A stretch of DNA of 46,816 nt from contig CAYHAL010000009.1 in the NCBI GenBank assembly GCA_964354655.1, positions 1 through 46,816 of the forward strand, given 5' to 3'. The stretch comes from E44-bin46 sp964354655 (GTDB taxonomy: Bacteria > Chloroflexota > Dehalococcoidia > Dehalococcoidales > E44-bin46). Positions 31,136 to 39,637 of this stretch are shown piece after piece (position 1 is the first letter of the stretch; every line of letters begins with the position of its first letter). The position numbers were made by a program, and so were the translations under genes. The notes under the pieces are model-generated. The model saw only the letters and a program-made list of their open reading frames with translations. It did no database searches and was not told the origin of the DNA.

Positions 31136-33571
31136 ACCTACAGGGTCAATATCTATTGTCCAACCCTGGGGGATAGGCATCTGCGATAGAAAAGCAGAGA
31201 GCTCAGAGCCACGAAGTATGAGCTGCCAGCGAAATCTCCCCCGTAGCCTATGAATAAATGCTGGCGCCGGTCCAATTATACTCAGGTCATCAATTCCTCT
31301 GGATTGTATTTCTTCAATGAGCAGTCGCTTCATCCTTTCTGCCTCTCGCTGGCAAAGAGTATCGTTAGTGTGGCTATAAACGAGGCATGCCAGCCGGGTG
31401 AAGGGGGGATTATGGAGCTGGCGACGATAATTGATTTCCGTGTCATAGAAAAGGGCATAATCGTGTTTAGCCGCCATCTGAATGGCGTAGTGCTCGGGGG
31501 AATAGGTCTGAATAATAACCTTTCCCCCTAAGGTACCCCGTCCTGCCCTGCCTAACACTTGAGATAGTAGCTGAAAGGTCCTTTCCCCAGCCCGGAAATC
31601 GGGCAGGTTCAAGCTGATATCAGCGTTGACTACCCCTACCAGGGTAACCAGGGGTAAATCCAAGCCTTTGGCGATCATTTGCGTGCCAATGAGAATATCA
31701 GCCTGGTGACTGCGGAACTTGTTTAATATCTCTTGATGTGAGTATCTCCCTTTGGTAACGTCGCTGTCCCAGCGCAGCAACCCAGCTTGTGGGAAGGTAT
31801 AACTGGCTTCTCGCTCTAATTTCTGGGTGCCGGTGCCCAAGAACTTTATCCGGCGGCTAAGGCAATGGGGGCAAATCTGAGGGGGTGGCATTCGGTAGTT
31901 GCACTGATGGCAGACTAGAACATCCTCGGCAAAATGATAAGTGAGGGTAACCTCGCAACGCTTACAGCGAAGGACGAAGCCACAATTACGGCATTGAATG
32001 AGGGTAGCCCCTCCCCGCCGATTAAGAAATAGAATCACCTGCTCGTTATTGGCTACAGCTTTAGCTGTGGCTTGTGATAAGGAGCGACTAAAGATGCTCA
32101 TGTTCCCGGCTTTAAGCTCATCCCTCAAATCTATTACCTCCACCTGGGGGAGGGGTGAGCCTTCGTTGGGGACCACCCGTTCCGGAAGCTGGAGTAGGCG
32201 ATAGTCCCCCCTTTGGGCGTGGTAAAAGGTCTCTACATCGGGGGTAGCACTGCCTAGAATAACTACTGCCCCGGTTAGCCCAGCCAGCTTTATGGCTACA
32301 TCACGAGCCTGGTAGCGGGGTGATTTATCATGCTGTTTGTAAGTCCATTCATGTTCCTCATCAATAACAATAAGACCCAGCTCAGGCTGGGGGGCAAAAA
32401 TAGCACTCCTGGGGCCGATAACGACGTCAAATTCGCCGTCGCTTATTCGCTGCCACTCATCAAATTGTTCTCCCAGGGACAGTTTACTGTGAAGGACAGC
32501 CACCTTGTGGGGAAAGCGTGAGGCAAATCTCTCTATAGTTTGGGGGGTAAGGGAAATTTCTGGGACCAAAACAATGCCTCGCTTACCCAGCTTTACCGCC
32601 TCAGCCAGAGCCTGCAGATAGACCTCTGTCTTGCCACTGCCAGTAACCCCGTGGAGCAGGAAAACCGTTGGCGCCACCTTGTGTGTTGCCGTCTGGAGAA
32701 GGCTTGCCCTAATCGCTTCCCAGGCTGACCTTTGGGCAGCGGTAAGCTTTAGTGGCGCTGATGGGGTAATACCCTGGTAGGAAATCGGCTCGCGTTTTAC
32801 TTCAACCTCTTGGAGTTCGACCAGCCCCTTACTTATCAGGGCTTCAACTACTGCTGCCGAGCAGTTAGTCTTACCTCTAGCTTCGGAAAGGGGCATCGGC
32901 TGGGTTGCTTGAGCCAGAAGCTCGAGAAGGCTGGCTTGTTTGATAGCCCGCTGTTGGTGCAGCTTAACTGCCTCTTGCCGAGCTTCATCAGCCTCAATTT
33001 TAAGACGTAGGTAAGGCACCCTTTTAGGTTTTACTTTAACCCGCTCTAACTCATAGCTTTTAACTACCAATCCCTGACCAATCAGTTTAGAGGTGATAAG
33101 CCTGGCTCGCCTTGCCCCAAATGTCTTTTCTAGCTCTCTGAGCCCAACTTTGCCTTGTCTACAGACTAATTCAACAACGTACCTCTGTTCTCGGGTGAGG
33201 GAAGATATGTCAGGTTCTTGAGTGGTTGGGGGGCGACAAATAAAAGTGAGCACTTTTCGCTCAAATCCCGGTGGCAGCATTAGAGCCACAGCATCGAAAA
33301 GGGGCGATAGGTAGTGCTCGCTTATCCAGCGAGCCAGAAATACATGGGCTGGGGATAACATCGGGCGGGGTTCAATAATACCGGCTATTTCTTTGGTTTC
33401 CTCTACCGAGGGGTAATCAGTTAGCTCCAAAACGATGCCCTGAAGTAGCTTATCGCCAAAGGGGACCCATACTGCCTGTCCAACATCAACGCTTAAATCA
33501 GCGGGTAAGGTATAGCTAAACGTCCTGCGCTGGGCTATCGGCGAGTTAACACTAACCTCAGCATACCCCAT
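31127..33571 (-). CDS. priA: PriA, primosomal replication-restart helicase
   Basis: Superfamily 2 helicase that reloads the replisome at stalled forks. From ATG 33571 (814 residues; SD TTGGAG six bases upstream; an in-frame TTG at 33583 is less likely): N-terminal 3'-DNA-binding domain (AEVSVNSPIAQRRTFSYTLP), Walker A FLLHGVTGSGKTEVYLQ, DEEH Walker B, and LFLNRRGG. Two zinc sites come from CRNCGFVLRCKRCEV and CHQCNYRMPPPQICPHC. IGTQMIAKGLDLP and LGRAGRG are motifs V and VI. All key motifs are intact. It lies just downstream of rplS (27 bp) and may share its operon. Confidence 0.96.
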   Translation of the reverse strand: MGYAEVSVNSPIAQRRTFSYTLPADLSVDVGQAVWVPFGDKLLQGIVLELTDYPSVEETKEIAGIIEPRPMLSPAHVFLARWISEHYLSPLFDAVALMLPPGFERKVLTFICRPPTTQEPDISSLTREQRYVVELVCRQGKVGLRELEKTFGARRARLITSKLIGQGLVVKSYELERVKVKPKRVPYLRLKIEADEARQEAVKLHQQRAIKQASLLELLAQATQPMPLSEARGKTNCSAAVVEALISKGLVELQEVEVKREPISYQGITPSAPLKLTAAQRSAWEAIRASLLQTATHKVAPTVFLLHGVTGSGKTEVYLQALAEAVKLGKRGIVLVPEISLTPQTIERFASRFPHKVAVLHSKLSLGEQFDEWQRISDGEFDVVIGPRSAIFAPQPELGLIVIDEEHEWTYKQHDKSPRYQARDVAIKLAGLTGAVVILGSATPDVETFYHAQRGDYRLLQLPERVVPNEGSPLPQVEVIDLRDELKAGNMSIFSRSLSQATAKAVANNEQVILFLNRRGGATLIQCRNCGFVLRCKRCEVTLTYHFAEDVLVCHQCNYRMPPPQICPHCLSRRIKFLGTGTQKLEREASYTFPQAGLLRWDSDVTKGRYSHQEILNKFRSHQADILIGTQMIAKGLDLPLVTLVGVVNADISLNLPDFRAGERTFQLLSQVLGRAGRGTLGGKVIIQTYSPEHYAIQMAAKHDYALFYDTEINYRRQLHNPPFTRLACLVYSHTNDTLCQREAERMKRLLIEEIQSRGIDDLSIIGPAPAFIHRLRGRFRWQLILRGSELSAFLSQMPIPQGWTIDIDPVGLA

Positions 33572-33598
33572 CCTATACTCCAACGAGGTGGCTCTGCT

Positions 33599-33964
33599 CT
33601 AATCCTTCGGTCTAATCTCTTTCTCTAGCCGCTTTTCCTTGATACGGGCTGCCTTGGCACTGAGCCCACGCAAGTAATAAAGCTTAGCTCGGCGTACTTT
33701 TCCATGCCGAACCACTTCAGCATTCTCTATAAGTGGTGAACTGAACAGGAAAGTACGCTCGACGCCGACTCCATAGGCGACACGCCTCACGGTAAAACTT
33801 CCGCCACCGGTGCCATGTCGAAGCCTGATTACCACTCCCTGAAATAGCTGGGTGCGTTCCTTTTCTGCCTCTACAACCTTAACCCTGACCCTTACCGTGT
33901 CGCCAGCGGCTAAAGCTGGAATGTTGGGGTTTGGTTTAACTTCAATTAATGATGAAATACCCAT
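33599..33964 (-). CDS. rplS: Ribosomal protein bL19
   Basis: 121-residue large-subunit protein at the 30S-50S interface. Typical sequence: PALAAGDTVRVRVKVVEAEKERTQLFQGVVI, GGSFTVRRVAYGVGVERTF, and AKLYYLRGLSAKAARIKEK. It follows trmD by 3 bp, the common bacterial trmD-rplS order. Length is normal. Confidence 0.97.
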   Translation of the reverse strand: MGISSLIEVKPNPNIPALAAGDTVRVRVKVVEAEKERTQLFQGVVIRLRHGTGGGSFTVRRVAYGVGVERTFLFSSPLIENAEVVRHGKVRRAKLYYLRGLSAKAARIKEKRLEKEIRPKD

Positions 33965-33967
33965 TTT

Positions 33968-34714
33968 CTAACCGCCCTTCTTCAACCTTTCTACTAACTG
34001 CCTTTCCTCTAAGGAGAGGTCAGCTTTGTCTAATAATTCGGGGCGACGTTTCATGGTGCGTAGAATCGCCTGCTCACGGTGCCACTTGGCAATCTGGTTA
34101 TGGTTGCCGGAGAGTAAGACTTCAGGCACTACCCAGCCTCGATATACATCAGGACGAGTGTATTGAGGGTATTCCAATAGCCCAGTAGTGTAAGAATCGT
34201 CCAATGCCGAAGCCTCCGAACCGATAACTCCTGGCAGGAGCCTGACCACAGCGTCGACTACCACCATAGCCGCTAATTCGCCGCCCCCGAGTACATAATC
34301 GCCGATGCTAATCTCGTCAGTGGCTAGGTGCTCACATACCCGCTCATCAACGCCCTCATAACGACCGCAGATAAGGATTAGATGGCTATATTTTGATAGC
34401 TCTTGGGCAATTTGCTGACAAAAAAGGCGCCCCTGTGGGGTCAGTAGAATAATTGGCAACTCACTAACTCCTTGCCTGAGTATGTCTGATTTTATTAACT
34501 CCACCGTTTCAAAAATAGGCTCGGGTTTGAGAACCATGCCGGCACCACCACCGTAGGCGCAGTCATCAACGGTATGATGTTTATCATGGGTATAGTCGCG
34601 AATATTATGAATATTGACCTGAATCAGATTACGGTCAACAGCCCGCTTGAAAATACCCACACTAAACGGGCTTTGGAACATCTGAGGGAACAGGGTTAAA
34701 ATATCAATTTGCAT
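33968..34714 (-). CDS. trmD: TrmD, tRNA (guanine-37-N1)-methyltransferase
   Basis: SAM-dependent SPOUT methylase making m1G37, which prevents frameshifting. 248 residues with IDILTLFPQMFQSPFSVGI, GGGAGMVLKPEP, LLTPQGRLF, CGRYEGVDERV, and the trefoil-knot loop SIGDYVLGGGELAAMVVVDAVVRLLPG. It starts 2 bp after mogA ends. rimM, often upstream of trmD, is not present here. Confidence 0.97.
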   Translation of the reverse strand: MQIDILTLFPQMFQSPFSVGIFKRAVDRNLIQVNIHNIRDYTHDKHHTVDDCAYGGGAGMVLKPEPIFETVELIKSDILRQGVSELPIILLTPQGRLFCQQIAQELSKYSHLILICGRYEGVDERVCEHLATDEISIGDYVLGGGELAAMVVVDAVVRLLPGVIGSEASALDDSYTTGLLEYPQYTRPDVYRGWVVPEVLLSGNHNQIAKWHREQAILRTMKRRPELLDKADLSLEERQLVERLKKGG

Positions 34715-34716
34715 GG

Positions 34717-35199
34717 TTAGTGTTCGGTCACCTCTCCCTTAATAATTTCCACAGCATGTGGGATGACAGGCAGTACCACCCTAAGGCACTCCCGAACCGC
34801 CTTAGGGCTACCCGGTAGGTTGATAATAAGGCACTTTCCTCTAACCCCAGCCACAGCTCGACTAAGTATAGCGTGTGGCGTCGTCTTAAAGGTTTCGGCT
34901 CTTATCACTTCAGTAAAACCGGGCGCAACCTTGTCCACTACCGAAAGGGTGGCTTCTGGGGTAACATCACGCTGCGCTAGTCCGGTGCCCCCGGTGGTTA
35001 AAATGATATCAATACTGCCTTCATCAGCCCACTCGGTCAGTTTGCCGGCGATGACATCGGCTTCATCAGGGACGACCTCATACTTAACTACACTGGAATC
35101 TAATGAAGACAGGCTATCCCTGATTGCCTTACCACTCTCATCATAGCGCTGTCCCAGCCAACCTTTATCACTAATGGTAAGAATGCCTATGTTAAGCAT
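34717..35199 (-). CDS. MogA/MoaB-type molybdopterin adenylyltransferase
   Basis: Adenylates molybdopterin before metal insertion into Moco or the tungsten cofactor. The 160 residues show IGILTISDKGWLGQRYDESG, VPDEADVI, DIILTTGGTGLAQRDVTPEA, and INLPGSPKAVRECL. MogA and MoaB are hard to separate by eye; in archaea and anaerobes MoaB-type proteins do this step. It supports the pterin enzyme AOR at 7824-9557, although it sits with trmD. It has a GAAGGTGG ribosome binding site and heads the mogA-trmD-rplS group. Confidence 0.92.
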   Translation of the reverse strand: MLNIGILTISDKGWLGQRYDESGKAIRDSLSSLDSSVVKYEVVPDEADVIAGKLTEWADEGSIDIILTTGGTGLAQRDVTPEATLSVVDKVAPGFTEVIRAETFKTTPHAILSRAVAGVRGKCLIINLPGSPKAVRECLRVVLPVIPHAVEIIKGEVTEH

Positions 35200-35222
35200 A
35201 ACACCACCTTCTTAAGACATTT

Positions 35223-35250
35223 ATTTTACCACATATGGAGGGTATAGCAA
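35223..35250 (-). promoter_or_regulatory. Candidate promoter of mogA-trmD-rplS
   Basis: On the minus strand: TTGCTA (35250-35245), 16 bp, TAAAAT (35228-35223), leaving a leader of about 17 nt with a ribosome binding site. Both boxes deviate from consensus. Confidence 0.4.
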
Positions 35251-35284
35251 AATCAAAGAATTTTAAAAATTCGTGGAAAAGGTC

Positions 35285-35315
35285 TTGACAAAGGGGGGCA
35301 ATTGTGGTGTAGAAT
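35285..35315 (+). promoter_or_regulatory. Promoter of the mraZ cluster
   Basis: TTGACA (35285-35290) with TAGAAT (35310-35315) at a 19-bp spacing; a 17-bp spacing would give TGTAGA. The -10 region lies inside the MraZ-box array, so MraZ binding would block RNA polymerase. Confidence 0.6.
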
Positions 35316-35348
35316 GGTAGAAAGTGGTAAATTGTGGTAAGATGTGGT
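35305..35348 (+). promoter_or_regulatory. Five-unit MraZ-box array with exact 10-bp period
   Basis: TGGT recurs at 35305, 35315, 35325, 35335 and 35345, always 10 bp apart, mostly in the context (A/T)GTGGTA. MraZ is known to bind direct repeats of a GTGG-like core spaced about one helical turn upstream of its own operon. Five copies is more than the usual three or four. The spacer between units is AT-rich and partly conserved. Confidence 0.85.
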
Positions 35349-35353
35349 AAGCA

Positions 35354-35551
35354 ATGCAAGTAATAATGAGATTTTGGATTGACCAAGCCGATAAGGAACA
35401 GGTGGAAAACGAAGCCAGGAAGCTTGGCTTAAATGCCTCTAGCTTCCTTCGGCTCCTCATCAAGCAATACTTCGGCGGGTTCTACTTGGAGCGGGGGAAG
35501 GGAGGGGGAGAAAGAGAAAAGGTCTTAACCTATAAATTAAACGAGGAGTGA
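35354..35551 (+). CDS. Small ribbon-helix-helix-like protein at the head of the division cluster
   Basis: 65 residues. FWIDQADKEQVENEARKLG followed by LNASSFLRLLIKQYF has the strand-helix-helix pattern of CopG/Arc-type DNA-binding proteins. The tail is Gly/Lys/Glu rich. Two ATGs (35354 and 35366) are possible; neither has a clear Shine-Dalgarno. It lies between the MraZ-box array and mraZ, 10 nt before mraZ, so it is the first gene of the cluster. It may be a second regulator of division genes (inference). Confidence 0.65.
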   Translation: MQVIMRFWIDQADKEQVENEARKLGLNASSFLRLLIKQYFGGFYLERGKGGGEREKVLTYKLNEE

Positions 35552-35561
35552 ACAATCAAAA

Positions 35562-35987
35562 ATGTTCTTTGGTGAATTTGAGTATAGGATTGACGAAAAA
35601 GGTAGAGTGCTTATCCCTCCCAGATTCAGGGGAGAACTAAGGGAGGGGGTAGTATTAACGCCTGGGGTAGACAAGTGCATTAATGCCTACCCAATATCTG
35701 GGTGGAGGAAGTTGGCAGCTGCTCTTACTAGCGGTTCAATCGGCCGAAGTAAATTGAGAAAACTAAATCGGGCTATTTTTGCTACCGCCTTTAGCCTTAA
35801 TCTTGATGGGCAAGGCAGGATAGCCTTACCCGATCCATTACGAGAGTATGCACAGATTGAAGATGAAGTAGTTATTGTTGGGGTTAATACTTATCTTGAA
35901 CTGTGGAATACCGAGCAGTGGGAGGTAGAGAAGGCGACTAGCCTGGAACAAGCCGGGCAAATTATAGAAACCTTGGAGGGGCGCTGA
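35562..35987 (+). CDS. mraZ: MraZ transcriptional regulator
   Basis: DNA-binding protein of the AbrB/SpoVT-like double-loop fold that represses its own division cluster. 141 residues with the duplicated DxxxR motif: FGEFEYRIDEKGRVLIPPRFR near the N-terminus and LNLDGQGRIALPDPLREYAQI in the second half. rsmH starts 11 nt downstream. The five-box operator upstream indicates autoregulation. Confidence 0.95.
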   Translation: MFFGEFEYRIDEKGRVLIPPRFRGELREGVVLTPGVDKCINAYPISGWRKLAAALTSGSIGRSKLRKLNRAIFATAFSLNLDGQGRIALPDPLREYAQIEDEVVIVGVNTYLELWNTEQWEVEKATSLEQAGQIIETLEGR

Positions 35988-35998
35988 GGGATCTAAAG

Positions 35999-37039
35999 AT
36001 GTCAGCCTTCATTCATATCCCGGTTCTGGTCAAGGAGACCGTGGAGGCACTTGCTGTTCAGCCCGGGGGTCGCTATATTGATTGCACCCTTGGCACTGGA
36101 GGTCATGCTGCTGTTATCTTAGAGCAGAGCTCACCTGGCGGGCAATTACTGGGCATTGATGCCGACCCTGAGGCTATAAAAATAGCCGAGGCAAAGCTCC
36201 AAGCCTACAGATACTCAATCCTGCTAGTTAACGACAATTTTGTCAATTTGCAAGCTATCTGTATGAAATATGATTTCCGCCCGGTTCATGGTATTTTGTT
36301 TGACTTGGGGCTTTCCTCCATTCAGCTCGATAGTAATAGGGGTTTCAGCTTTCAGTCTGATGCACCTTTAGATATGCGCCTAAGTCCCAGCCAGGAGGTT
36401 ACCGCTGCCGATATTATAAACACTTCCTCTGAAGCTGAACTAGCTCACATTATAGCCGCTTATGGTGAAGAAGCTTGTAGCCATCAGATTGCCCACCAAA
36501 TCGTGCAGGAGCGGCCGATAGAGACTACCCTTCAACTGGTTCGGACGATAGAGCGAGCTGTCGGGGGAAGGAGGGGTAGAATCCATCCTGCCACTAAGAC
36601 CTTTCAAGCATTGCGAATAGCGGTTAACCATGAGCTAGAGCATCTTGAAGCTACGCTAAAGCAGGCGATTAATCTCCTTGGGTTTGAGGGTAGATTGGTG
36701 GTCATTAGTTATAACTCTCTCGAAGACCGCATTGTGAAACAGCTCATGCAACGAGAATCAAAGGACTGTATTTGTCCCCCGGGGACACCAACCTGCATCT
36801 GTGGGCACACCGCTTGCCTAAGGTTAATTAACAAGAAAGTTATTACTCCTTCACCTATGGAGGTTCAATTTAACCCGCGGAGTCGTAGTGCCAAATTAAG
36901 GGCTGCTGAGCGCATTACTACTCAGGATGAACCCTTTCGGGTGGCTGAAACATCGGGCTTTCTAGCCGGGGGTGAAACTAATGGGTGGAGAAGGTCAGCT
37001 ATGTTGGTGAAGCTCCGCATGGCCTTTTCGCTACCCTAG
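35999..37039 (+). CDS. rsmH: RsmH, 16S rRNA (cytosine-1402-N4)-methyltransferase
   Basis: SAM-dependent methylase of C1402 in the ribosomal P site (formerly MraW). The 346 residues show HIPVLVKETVEAL, DCTLGTGGHA, GIDADPEAI, GILFDLGLSSIQLD, GFSFQSDAPLDMR, HPATKTFQALRIAVN and ISYNSLEDRIVKQ. The C-terminal part has a Cys-containing insert (CICPPGTPTCICGHTACL, about residues 258-275) as in many family members. ftsA follows after 100 bp; ftsL, ftsI and the mur genes normally found here are missing. Confidence 0.96.
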   Translation: MSAFIHIPVLVKETVEALAVQPGGRYIDCTLGTGGHAAVILEQSSPGGQLLGIDADPEAIKIAEAKLQAYRYSILLVNDNFVNLQAICMKYDFRPVHGILFDLGLSSIQLDSNRGFSFQSDAPLDMRLSPSQEVTAADIINTSSEAELAHIIAAYGEEACSHQIAHQIVQERPIETTLQLVRTIERAVGGRRGRIHPATKTFQALRIAVNHELEHLEATLKQAINLLGFEGRLVVISYNSLEDRIVKQLMQRESKDCICPPGTPTCICGHTACLRLINKKVITPSPMEVQFNPRSRSAKLRAAERITTQDEPFRVAETSGFLAGGETNGWRRSAMLVKLRMAFSLP

Positions 37040-37139
37040 ATGGCATAAAATTTGAGACTGTAAATATGGAGGTTTTAGCGATGTGAAAATCAATATAACT
37101 GACGGGGCAAAAATCTAATAAAAGGGGGTGAAGATAAAA

Positions 37140-38348
37140 ATGCGGACTATTTTGACGGCTATTGATGTTGGTACTACTAAAGTATGCACCACTATAGCTG
37201 AGGTCAACGAGGAGGGTACGGTTCGGGTTGTTGGTGTTGGGGTTATCCCATCCAAGGGGTTACACAAAGGGTTAGTGGTCAACCTCAGCGAGGCCAGAGT
37301 GTCAATACAGGAGTCGGTGAGGAGGGCAGAGTTTGCCGCCGGCTATAGAGTGGAGTCAGCCTATGTCGGCGTAACTGGTAGGCATGTCACCTCGCTCAAT
37401 AACCGGGGGGTAGTAGCTATTACCCGCAATGACCGGTTAGTGCGCTCAGACGACCTGAGGCGAGTGCTTACCTGTGCCCAAAATGTTAGAGTTCCTAGCG
37501 ACAGACAGCTGCTTCATGTTATTCCTCGGGGTTATGCTGTTGATGGTCAGGCAGGAGTCAAGAACCCGGTGGGAATGCACGGCTTCAGACTAGATGTGGA
37601 GACACACATCGTTACCGCTGCGGTAACCTCCGTCCAGAATCTAGTTAAGTGCATCCGCAGCATTGGCATAGATATTGATGACCTTGTCCTTGAACCCTTA
37701 GCCAGCAGCGAGGCAGTATTGACCGAGGATGAGAAGCAGATAGGCGTGATACTAGCTGATATAGGTGGTGGAACCACAGATATTGCTGTCTTCAAGGACG
37801 GAAGTATCTGGCATACCTCTATTCTGCCTGTAGCCGGTTATCAAATCACTAGGGATGTGGCTATCGGTCTTGGTCTCCCCTTTGATGTCGCCGAGGAGAT
37901 GAAGAAAAGGTATGGCAGTGTTATGCCAGTTTACGAAACCAAGATGGAAACTCCCGGCACAATATCGGAAGATGGGCATGGCGTTTCCTACCAAGACCTG
38001 TGCGACATTATTAGGGCTCGTGTTGAGGAAGTCTTAAGACTTATTATGCTTGAGTTGCCACGCGCTGAGTATGAAACCTTGGTCCCCGCTGGGCTGGTCT
38101 TAACCGGTGGTAGCTCTAACCTTTCCGGTATAGAAGCTTTAGGGCGTGACATATTACACCTCCCAGTGAGGGTGGGTGTTCCTACCAGTATGCAAGGCAT
38201 CACTGACGTCCTTCGTGACCCGGCATATGCCACTGTTGTTGGGCTTCTACTCTGGGGGGCAAAGCACGAGGGTAAGCAGACTTGGAGGTCTCGTGGATTA
38301 TTACGGCGGCTGATTTCTCGAATTAGGAATCTGTTCCGTGGTTACTAA
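37140..38348 (+). CDS. ftsA: FtsA, actin-like cell-division protein
   Basis: Actin-fold ATPase that tethers FtsZ to the membrane. From ATG 37140 (402 residues; a GTG at 37128 overlaps the AAAGGGGG ribosome binding site and is less likely): ILTAIDVGTTKVCTTIAE (phosphate-1), the 1C subdomain around GYRVESAYVGVTGRHV, ADIGGGTTDIAVF (phosphate-2), LVLTGGSSNLSGI (adenosine site), and a C-terminal basic amphipathic end SRGLLRRLISRIRNLFRGY, the likely membrane-targeting helix. ftsZ follows 37 nt later. Confidence 0.95.
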   Translation: MRTILTAIDVGTTKVCTTIAEVNEEGTVRVVGVGVIPSKGLHKGLVVNLSEARVSIQESVRRAEFAAGYRVESAYVGVTGRHVTSLNNRGVVAITRNDRLVRSDDLRRVLTCAQNVRVPSDRQLLHVIPRGYAVDGQAGVKNPVGMHGFRLDVETHIVTAAVTSVQNLVKCIRSIGIDIDDLVLEPLASSEAVLTEDEKQIGVILADIGGGTTDIAVFKDGSIWHTSILPVAGYQITRDVAIGLGLPFDVAEEMKKRYGSVMPVYETKMETPGTISEDGHGVSYQDLCDIIRARVEEVLRLIMLELPRAEYETLVPAGLVLTGGSSNLSGIEALGRDILHLPVRVGVPTSMQGITDVLRDPAYATVVGLLLWGAKHEGKQTWRSRGLLRRLISRIRNLFRGY

Positions 38349-38385
38349 GGTAGAAGGATTAAAACAGTAAAGAAAGGAGAAGGAG

Positions 38386-39516
38386 ATGGCAAAAACAAGT
38401 TTTGTGCCTAACCCAGCCAAGATTAAGGTTATTGGCTTAGGCGGGGGTGGCTGTAATGCTATCACCCGCATGGTTCAGGAGGCAATTCAGGGTGTGGAGT
38501 TCATCGCCATGAATACCGATGCCCAAGCCCTAGCCATCACCGAAGCCCCAATCCGTATCCAGCTTGGAGAGAAGCTTACCAGAGGATTGGGCGTAGGTGG
38601 TGACCATGTTCAGGGTCAGAAGGCAGCCGAGGAGAGTCGCGATGAACTTAGGGAGATTATCTTGGGGGCTGATATGGTGTTTATCACTGCCGGTATGGGA
38701 GGCGGTACCGGCACCGGGGCTGCCCCTATTATTGCTGAATTGGCAAAGCAAAGCGGAGCTCTCACTATTGCTGTAGTTACCAAACCGTTCACCTTTGAGG
38801 GTGCCCACCGCTGCCAGGTGGCAGAGGAGGGAATCGTCCGCTTGATGGGCAAGGTTGATACTCTTATTATTATCCCCAATGACCGCTTACTCGACCTTTG
38901 TGACCAGAAGACAGGGGTAAATAGTGCCTTCAAGCTAGCTGACGATGTATTAAGACACGGGGTTCAGGCTATCTCTGAAGTTATCACCGTCCCTGGGCTG
39001 ATTAATCTTGACTTTGCTGATGTCAAGGCAGTAATGAAGGATGCTGGTCCGGCATGGATGTCCATTGGCATTGGTTCAGGCAAAGATCGAGCCGTACAGG
39101 CGGCTAAAGACGCCTTAGCTAGCCCCTTGTTAGACGTTTCTATTGACGGGTCAAAGGGGGTATTATTTAACGTTGTTGGCGGTAGCAGCCTTACCCTGTT
39201 TGAAGTTAATGAGGCGGCTGAGGTAATCAAGCAAGCCGTAGACCCTGAGGCTAATATCATTTTTGGGGTGGCTCATGACCCCAGCATAGAAAACGAAGTA
39301 AGGATTACCCTGATTGCCACTGGATTCAAGTCAAAGATTGGACTAGCCGAGGCGGGCCAGGAAGACGAACTTGCCCAACTCCTTAAGGGACTAAAGAGCG
39401 AAGAGGAACTGGATGTTCCCTCTTTCCTGCGTCGCCCGTTATTCAGCCATCGGCGCCAGGCAATAACCCCGTCTACTAAACTGGTTAAAACACCTTTACG
39501 CACTCCAGTTCGGTAA
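38386..39516 (+). CDS. ftsZ: FtsZ, tubulin-like division GTPase
   Basis: Polymerising GTPase that forms the division ring. 376 residues with KVIGLGGGGCNAI, AMNTDAQAL, the GTP-binding GGGTGTGAAP, FEGAHR, PNDRLL and NLDFADVKAVM including the T7-loop Asp. The C-terminal ELDVPSFLRRPLF is the conserved tail that binds FtsA, followed by about 20 additional basic residues. It is last in the cluster, followed by an intrinsic terminator at 39579-39611. Confidence 0.97.
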   Translation: MAKTSFVPNPAKIKVIGLGGGGCNAITRMVQEAIQGVEFIAMNTDAQALAITEAPIRIQLGEKLTRGLGVGGDHVQGQKAAEESRDELREIILGADMVFITAGMGGGTGTGAAPIIAELAKQSGALTIAVVTKPFTFEGAHRCQVAEEGIVRLMGKVDTLIIIPNDRLLDLCDQKTGVNSAFKLADDVLRHGVQAISEVITVPGLINLDFADVKAVMKDAGPAWMSIGIGSGKDRAVQAAKDALASPLLDVSIDGSKGVLFNVVGGSSLTLFEVNEAAEVIKQAVDPEANIIFGVAHDPSIENEVRITLIATGFKSKIGLAEAGQEDELAQLLKGLKSEEELDVPSFLRRPLFSHRRQAITPSTKLVKTPLRTPVR

Positions 39517-39578
39517 AGCTCTCGGGTAACCCATCAATTAAATAAATGAGGGCTCATTAAGAACCCGAGACCAGCGTA

Positions 39579-39611
39579 AAGGCTGTAGGTGTTTTATTGC
39601 CCTACAGCCTT
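39579..39611 (+). terminator. Terminator of the ftsA-ftsZ unit
   Basis: Perfect 11-bp stem AAGGCTGTAGG / CCTACAGCCTT with an 11-nt loop, followed by CTTGTTTTG. It ends the plus-strand division cluster before the convergent DUF72 gene. Confidence 0.8.
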
Positions 39612-39637
39612 CTTGTTTTGGTTAAGTGGCTGGATGT

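Noticed and set aside
35305..35348. Regular 10-bp repeats as a possible CRISPR or minisatellite
   Set aside because: Units are 10 bp with a 4-bp core and sit at the mraZ promoter; MraZ boxes explain them better.
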